Shown here: positions 57,317 through 64,000 of the stretch, piece by piece | How the letters are laid out: every line of letters starts with the position of its first letter | Numbering within the stretch: the first letter of the stretch is position 1 | Translations under genes and position numbers: made by a program | Notes under the pieces: model-generated | Database searches by the model: none | What the model saw: only the letters and a program-made list of their open reading frames with translations | Told to the model about the DNA's origin: nothing | Assembly (NCBI RefSeq): GCF_025766255.1 | Contig: NW_026516678.1 | Location: forward strand, 186,001-250,000 | DNA: 64,000 bases | Source of the DNA: Zychaea mexicana | Taxonomy: Eukaryota > Mucoromycota > Mucoromycetes > Mucorales > Lichtheimiaceae | Direction: 5' to 3'

Positions 57317-60078
57317 CTATTTCTTCTTGCCGCCCTTGTCGGCCTTCTTTGCCGAAGTATCGGCCTTGGAGACAGTCGAGGCAGCCTTGCCATCAGGAAT
57401 ACAGATAAAGTGAGCAGGGGCCGAGTCGGTAGCAGGCTCGTCCAAGATGTAGTAACCCTTACGCTCAAACTGAATAATGTCACCCTTCTTCAAATCCTTG
57501 ACGTTAGCATCAGCAACAGCAGGCGTCTTGAACTCGCTGACCGGGGTAACCAACTGGTCGACCGAGTCACCTTCCTCGACCTTCTTCTTGGTGATCAAGA
57601 AATCGTAGTCGACAAGCAAAACATCGGCAATTTCGTCACCGTACGACAACCATGAAAGCTTCTTCTTGGTCTTCTTAAAGTCACCTTCGAGATGAAGCTC
57701 CAAATCGACACTGGTGGCCAAACCGTCATCACCCTTGACAACGTTACGGACAAAGGCATTACCCCAGTCCATCAAAGTAATTTCTTCACCGACCTCCAAG
57801 GACTTGGCATCCTCCTGGTCAAGGACGATCTTGCTCGAGTAGCTGGTCTTCTTGGTACCCAAATCAGGGTTCTTCTTGTGCTTCAAGTTCTCCTTCACCT
57901 CAGGTGTGGCAGGAGCGCCCTGGACATTGACCTGAACCATGTTGTCCTTAATGACGGCAGTGTGACGAGGAGCAATAGGATCAATGACCTTACGGTTCAA
58001 AGCCCACAATTTGTCCCACTCGAGAAGCAAAGTGTTTTGCGAAGCACCCTGCATCAAAATGTACTGCTTGAGTGCCTCAATGGTCATACCACGACGGCGG
58101 ATACCTGTAAAAATGTTTATTCAACATTTAAGCAACACGACTTTCCTTTAGGACAAGAAAAGTTACTTTGTTCCAAAAAGGAAAAACAACTTACCACGGA
58201 CAGTAGGGAAACGAGGGTCGTCCCAACCAGCGACGATGCCTTGGTCAACGAACCATTGCAGCTTTCTCTTGGACAATAAGGTGTACACAAAGTTGATACG
58301 GCTGAAATCCCAGATAGTGACATGGCGAAGACCCAAGGTCTTGAGCATCCAGTCGTACTGGGGGTTACGATCACGGTATTCATTGGTTCTCAAAGCGTGA
58401 GTGACGCCCTCCAAGCTGTCGACAATGGGGCAAGCAAAATCGTAGGTGGGGTAAACCTTCCACTTGTCACCAGTGTAGTGATGAGGAGTCAAGTTGCAAC
58501 GGTAGATGACGGGATCACGGAGAGTACCGTTTGGATCATCGGGGCTGATCTTCGCACGAAGGCAGCAGGTTTGACCCTATGATAAACAGTATCTTCATGA
58601 ACTTACCATACCGAAAATGTTTCATTGAACCAGCAATAAGTAATTTTAACTTACGAATTCAGTAGCGTTCTTCATTTCCTCGAAGCGACGCAAGTTCTCC
58701 TCGACCGACTGGTCACGGCACTTGGATGGGGTACCCTTCATACGCTCCTCACGCATGGTAGTCTGGTCCGTATCATCGACATAGGCGTTGCCCTCCTTGA
58801 TAATCTTCAAAGCGAGCTCGTACATCTCGTCGAAATAGTCCGAGGTGTGGGTAACAATGGACGAGTCGACGCCAATCAAAGCCAAATCCTCCTTGATCGA
58901 CTCTTCAAACTCTGTCTTTTCCTTGCTGGGGTTGGTATCGTCGAAACGAACAATCATCTTGCCCTTGTAAGTCTGAGCGAAGTACTGATTCAAAAGAGCG
59001 GCCTTGGCGTGACCAATGTGGAGGTAACCACTGGGCTCAGGAGGGAAACGGGTGACGACCTTGCCCATTTCAGCGGCAGTAAGACCAATCTCGAACTTGC
59101 CCTGATCAGTGACCTTGGCAGGCTGTTTTCATAAAATAAGATGTTAGTATATCTACAGACAAGAAAATCGATTATTTTTATTACCTTGGCAGCGTTTTGA
59201 AGATCCTTGACGGCCAACTGAGCGGCATCTAAGGAGGCAACGTACTCATACCAACGAGCGAGGTAAAGACCGATAGATTCCTTCTTTGTCTTCAAGACAC
59301 GGGCAAAGACGGGCGAAGCTATAGACATTGAGAAAAATTGAGTCATCCGGCATTTTCAAAAACGCAAAAAAGGTTGAGATATCGCACAAACATACCCTTC
59401 AAAGCACCCCAGACAACAAAGTCAGCCAAAGAGGATTGGTAGCCAACCAAGTATGAGCGAAGAGTCAAGTACTTGTTGAGCTCCTTGAAGGAAGCATCCA
59501 AAGCCTTGAAGTCAGCAGTCGCCAACTTGTTCTCAGCAAAATCCAACCATTGATCAACCTATAAGTAGCATATATATGTTGGTCATGAAAACTGTTTCCT
59601 TTCTTTTTTGCGAATTCCTCTGTTTTGAATTTCCATACCAAAGTAGAGCTAATGGGGTCGGAGACATTGTACAAACCAGACTCGGGAACAAGTCTGCCCA
59701 AAAGACGCACAATCGCGTTGGTGTTGTCATAATTTTCACTGCAATTCATAAATGGGCAAATTGAAAAAAAATCGCTTAGTAACGATCATGATTCGAGCAA
59801 TAAAGCCAATGCTGACTTACCCGTTGTACTTGATCAAAGCAGCAGCCTTATTAGCACCCTCGGCTTCGAGGTTGGCGGCATCGCGGTACTCGACGGCGAC
59901 AGTTTGAGGCTTGGCCATGTTGACCTGAGCAGCAACAGCCAAAACGCCTAGATCACATAAAAGAAGGAGCGATTAGTAATAAAGTAAAAGGTTAAAAGGT
60001 AGACTTGAGGCTTGTCCTTAAACTCGTACCGTAGCTAGCTGGAGAAGCCTTAGAAGCAACAATCAATGTAATGGTCAT
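57317..60078 (-). CDS. GUS1: cytosolic glutamyl-tRNA synthetase
   Basis: Eight exons from the minus strand (60030-60078, 59821-59947, 59639-59738, 59396-59558, 59185-59318, 58655-59122, 58195-58576, 57317-58104) encode 736 residues, close to yeast Gus1. The enzyme charges tRNA-Glu in the cytosol. An N-terminal GST-like domain (~1-190, the part that binds Arc1/Aimp-type cofactors) precedes the class I catalytic core with [12 protein letters not shown] (H-I-G-H at 226-229) and the KMSKS-type L-L-S-K-R-K-L (447-453). The anticodon-binding beta-barrels follow. The Lys-rich tail ([11 protein letters not shown]) is typical of eukaryotic forms. HIGH in the eukaryotic/archaeal Glx context and the W-x-x-S-x-x-N-F-x-Y-T-L-L stretch distinguish it from the mitochondrial enzyme. 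It converges on the SUN gene, with 121 bases between the stops. Confidence 0.95.
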
Positions 60079-61832
60079 TGTGTAAAGGTTGAAGAAAAAC
60101 AAATCCAGACCCGCGCTTGTCAAAATTTATAGCATACCGATACATGATTTTTTCTGCGACCCCAGACATGACTACACATGACTATTGAGCCGTGCTGATC
60201 GGGATCCGTTCCGTCCCCGCCTATTGATAATGTGGCGTGATACATGGTAGTCGTTGTAACAAATGATGGTAGCCCAGATAAACCAAAATAACAACATATT
60301 GAACGCTAATATGGAGAAGCTTTATAGTTATTTTATCGATATGCGTGGTATTCTTCGTTCGCAGATGCGTGGGACTTAGTGGGCATTTCAAACAATGATC
60401 ATAACACATGCTATAGCAATCAATGATAGTATATAGTACACTTTTATATAACGATAACCAAGTTTCTAAATTAAATGACGTGCCATAATCTCATGCAAGG
60501 AAAGAAACCAAGTAACAAATGTTGTAGCGGAATCACTGAATGGAATATTACTAGTTGTGTTATTTTTCTTTTTTCTATGCATCGTAAGCTCAAATGCATT
60601 ATTGATTTTGTCCTTTGTGTGAGAAGCGATCAGTCAATACACCATAGAGTATAAATTATCGGTATTACGCGTGTGCCTGTCAGATTAAATGATTTTACCT
60701 TGAGCAATCTTCCGAGCAGGTTTCCTGTACCTATGTAAATATGTGTTGGTCTCGTCACCTGCCTACTGCCACCCATAGGTCTGATGTCCCATTTGAATTA
60801 TACTACTTGCATTCTCGTATGTAGCCCCAACAAAGTAGATATAGTAATAATCGTCCATATGCGTACGTTGGACTCATCACTTTTTTGCTCAGCTCTTGCT
60901 CCTTGCTTCTACACGCTCCAAGCCAACCAAAAGCGCAGCATCATCTATAAACAATATTCTACTTTGCAAGGTTCGGCCTTCATGTACAGGAAACTGATGC
61001 TCATCTCTAATTAGCAGAATCATACAGAAGTAAATAAACAATGACTAACTCTCGATGATGTTTACAGGCCTTTTGTATCAGTAGCAGCAACCACCGCAGA
61101 AGATCAGTTTCTTTAGCCTTCATGTACGGTGAAATTCACCGTTGCTCTACAGTCCGAGCATATCTCGTTCAGGAGCGTCATCTTCTGGGTTATTGTCATT
61201 AATTATCGTCAATGTTTTTGACGTCCACTATTGTTAGTGCCACTATTAGCACCACCAGTAGTAGCAACAACAGCAGCACCATCACCAGCATCATATGCCT
61301 GTAGCATTGTTACTATCGTCATACAGTACAGTTTATCAAGTTGAGAAAACAGAAAAGTCTTCTCGGCTACTTCACTGCTGTAGTCGCCTCAGTCTTCGAT
61401 TGTTATCATTGCTGTCATGGTTAAGTTTGTCATATACCTAATTACCTCTTAAAATAAATGTAAGGAGCACAGAACGTAGCCAAGCAGATACCATTCAACA
61501 TCAGAGGCACATAAGAGATCGTGAGGCGTAATGATGGAGACTATATCCCGTTCTTCAAACCGCAGCACACAATTCCCTTTCAAATGTCAAAATTTGGCAC
61601 GACGTTCTTTAGGAAGGGACATTTACACAAACCTCACAACAGCACATTGATTGGGACCGCCTTTCTTGACATGTCTCTGCAGAAACTACGATTTAAATAA
61701 GTATGATATCTTCCAAAGAAAACAATTTGGATCAAAACTGGTTAGAAAGGTTTCTTTTGGGTTTGATCGACATCGATGGCTGTGTGCACTTGAATAAGTT
61801 TTTAAGCAATCTTACCATTACCAGTGCAGCTA
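60079..61832. other. intergenic
   Basis: No gene is supported on either strand. Near 61,200-61,300 there is low-complexity CAC/AGC-rich sequence that in one minus-strand frame reads Gly/Ala/Thr-rich, possibly an old coding remnant. Confidence 0.45.
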
Positions 61833-62051
61833 CAGTGCCCGCTCGATAATTCGATCACTTTGGTCACAGCCGTAAGTGATCGAATTATCGAAATATCGAG
61901 TTATGGAATTGGGACTCCGTTAAGAAAAGGAAGGTTCAAGAAGAAAGTATAGACACCCTGTCATCTTGTGTTACATGTAGTAATAAAGTAGCTGATGTCA
62001 TCTGTCAGCAAAAAACATTGTCTTCTTTACCTTATCTTTTTACTTCAATAT

Positions 62052-63962
62052 TAAGGGCAACAACTCACTTACAAACCGCCAAAAATTTGCTATTTGCACA
62101 TACAAACAGCAGAATCCTAAAGTCGGTCAACGTGCTTTAGCACAATGGGCTAAGGATGAGTTCAAACTCGAGAAACCACCTGTCCAATCGACAATCTCGC
62201 TTATTCTTAGAGAAAAAGAGAAGTATCTCGCTATGTCGGAAACCGAGCTTAATATGAAAAGAAAACGCGTACCAGCATTGCCAGAAGTCGAAAACGTTCT
62301 TGCAGAATTCGTCATGGATATGGCATCTGTTGGGCAACCAGTCAACAGGGAAAGCATCATTCTCCAAGCAAAAATTCAAGCAAGACGCCTCAACATTGTT
62401 GTTCCTGAAGGATTTCAGTATTCTGACGGCTGGGTCACCAAATTCATGAAACGTCACAGATTAAAATCACACGGTATCCATGGTGAGGCTGGCTCCGTTG
62501 ACATCGACGATGAAAAGATCCAAAAGCAGCTCGAAGAAGTCAAGGCCAAATAGCCGAGTTTCCACCTGAATGCATCTATAACATTGATGAAACGGGACTT
62601 TTTTACAAGCAAGTGCCACGTCGAACGATTTCGAACAAACCTATTGCCGGACGAAAAGTCGATAAAAGTCGTGTAACTGTTGTCCTTGTCACCAATGCAA
62701 CTGGCTCGCATAAACTTGGCCCCTACTTCATTGGACGCTTTGCTGGAGGAAAAGATTTTGGATCAAAGCTGAGTAAGTTAATGTTAGTAAAACATGAAAA
62801 AGAACGACAGCTGATTCAATACACCATAATAGTCAAGGACTGTTACAAGTATTACTTTGCGGGATACGGTCCAATTTTTGCTGGATGCGGTCCGGATACG
62901 GTCCTTCAATTTTGCTGGATACGGTCCAATTTTGCTGGATACGGTCCAATTTTTGCTGGATGCGGTCCAATTTTGCGGGATACGGTCCAATTTTTGCTGG
63001 ATGCGGTCCAATTTTGCTGGATACGGTCCAATTTTGCTGGATACGGTCCAATTTTGCTGGATACGGTCCAATTTTTGCTGGATACGGTCCAATTTTTGCT
63101 GGATGCGGTCCAATTTTTGCTGGATGCGGTCCGGATACGGTCCTTCAATTTTGGATGCGGTCCAATTTTGGTGGATACGGTCCAATTTTGCTGGATACGG
63201 TCCAATTTTTGCCTGGATGCGGTCCAATTTTGCTGGATACGGTCCAATTTTTGCTGGATGCGGTCCAATTTTTGCTCTCTTATTGATGGATAATGCACCT
63301 TCGCATAAAAACTTGGAAATTCAGTTAAAAAATATCGAGTTGTGCATGCTTCCTCCAAATACCACATCCCACTACCAACCGCTTGATGCAGGAATCATTG
63401 CTTCGTTCAAAAAAAAGTATAGTACATTGTAAACAACAGGAGATTTAAGCAGACAAAGTGATTTATTTGGATGTTAAGAAAGCAGAACTTGTTGGGCCAA
63501 ATCTATTTTAGGAGCATCTTATTTCGCAGAGCAACAATTCGCCACAACAACAACGAGCTTCACGATCTTTACAACATTAAGTTCAAACAAGCCTTGGACT
63601 GGTCTATTATGGCCTGGGACCGTGTCTCGTCCGAAACAATTTCAAATTGTTTTCGACATACTGGCCTTATGTCAGTGGAAACCCTTACAGAAGTAATTGA
63701 ATCCGAAGAAGCTGTTGTTTTGCAGGAGGAGGAGGAACTGACCGTCGAACTTGACTCGTACCTAAGATCTGTCAGCAATGATCAAGATGATACGAACACA
63801 GTTTTCGTGATTCCAGATGACGAAGACGACGGGATCCATGAGATGTTGACGCTGGAAGAACGAACGGATCGTTTGGTGAATCAGAACGTTGAAGATGAAG
63901 GTACAGTAGGGACATCATACAAAGTAAGTGCATTGATGGATAAAATCCCCTCGTCTTTATAA
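62052..63962 (+). pseudogene. pogo/Tigger transposase, copy 2, disrupted
   Basis: Same order of parts as copy 1: CENP-B-type HTH (~62,060-62,240), second HTH (~62,430), first Asp in N-I-D-E-T-G (~62,582), minisatellite (62861-63276), second Asp in M-D-N-A (~63,287), third in P-L-D-A-G (~63,380), and the intact C-terminal frame 63471-63962. A one-base deletion at about 62,548 gives an immediate stop, and a missing G near 63,422 stops the frame again. The site that is broken in copy 1 (near 45,675) is intact here, and the reverse, so the lesions are independent. Confidence 0.85.
62861..63276 (+). repeat. 20-22 bp minisatellite inside the transposase gene, copy 2
   Basis: About 19 units of the same GGATACGGTCCAATTTTGCT family as copy 1, located between the same flanking codons. 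The number and order of variant units differ from copy 1 (about 26), so the array has expanded or contracted since the two copies separated. Confidence 0.95.
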
Positions 63963-64000
63963 TAGGCGAGGAGGGAGAGACCGAAGAACAAAATGAAGAA

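Larger units (their letters stand above)
61833..64000 (+). mobile_element. pogo/Tigger-family DNA transposon, copy 2 (truncated by window edge)
   Basis: Starts CAGTGCCCGCTCGATAAT after a TA at 61831-61832 and runs to the end of the window in the opposite orientation to copy 1. The 18-bp terminal hairpin is repeated (61843-61860 / 61874-61891). Apart from the minisatellite, differences from copy 1 are few, so the two copies separated recently. The last 163-codon frame (63471-63962) is identical to its copy 1 counterpart. Confidence 0.9.

Noticed and set aside
57692..58279. 195-codon + strand frame
   Set aside because: Lies antisense to the catalytic and C-terminal exons of glutamyl-tRNA synthetase; a shadow of its codon bias.

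Overview
The window looks like nuclear DNA of an early-diverging fungus, most likely a Mucoromycota (Mucorales-type) mould. The evidence is many short GT-AG introns (roughly 50-130 bases), a division-1 chitin synthase, fungal-type gene families throughout (P5B ATPase, Ufe1-like syntaxin, SH3-RasGEF, mid-SUN protein) and abundant Gln/Ser/Asn homopolymers. The species is not identifiable from the sequence alone. Most genes are split, so the models were assembled by hand from splice signals, reading phase and family conservation. Every multi-exon model listed keeps frame across all its junctions.

Layout. 1-2,001: the 3' end of a probable AMP-binding enzyme and an intact cyclase-family gene. 5,006-8,228: a nine-exon chitin synthase. 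10,345-12,380: a TMEM170-like membrane protein converging on an NAA40 histone N-acetyltransferase. 12,591-19,690: a 15-exon P5B (Ypk9/ATP13A2-type) ATPase and, upstream on the same strand, a Ufe1/syntaxin-18 SNARE. 22,045-25,391: a CAP-Gly protein facing an unrecognised Gln-rich protein. 26,758-29,545: a 2.8 kb foldback-like element with long terminal inverted repeats, internal palindromes and a 14-bp minisatellite, and no visible transposase. 33,833-38,495: an SH3-REM-RasGEF of the Cdc25/Ste6/Sos class. 43,709-46,487: a complete pogo/Tigger element. 46,772-48,835: a Pos5-type NAD(H) kinase with an 8-nt micro-exon. 49,084-50,295: a SAP30BP/HCNGP-type protein. 51,294-53,702: an MFS sugar transporter. 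53,854-57,195: a mid-SUN (SLP1/SUCO-type) protein. 57,317-60,078: cytosolic glutamyl-tRNA synthetase. 61,833-64,000: a second copy of the pogo/Tigger element, cut by the window edge.

The genes are ordinary housekeeping, membrane and signalling genes with no sign of a pathway cluster. The most unusual content is in the repeats. Both Tigger copies carry a 20-22 bp minisatellite embedded in the transposase gene between the codons for the first and second catalytic aspartates. The foldback-like element has a different, 14-bp minisatellite beside nested inverted repeats. The gene structures add three oddities: the 8-nt micro-exon, a probable GC-AG intron in the same kinase gene, and two stop-free introns of length divisible by three (chitin synthase and SUN gene).
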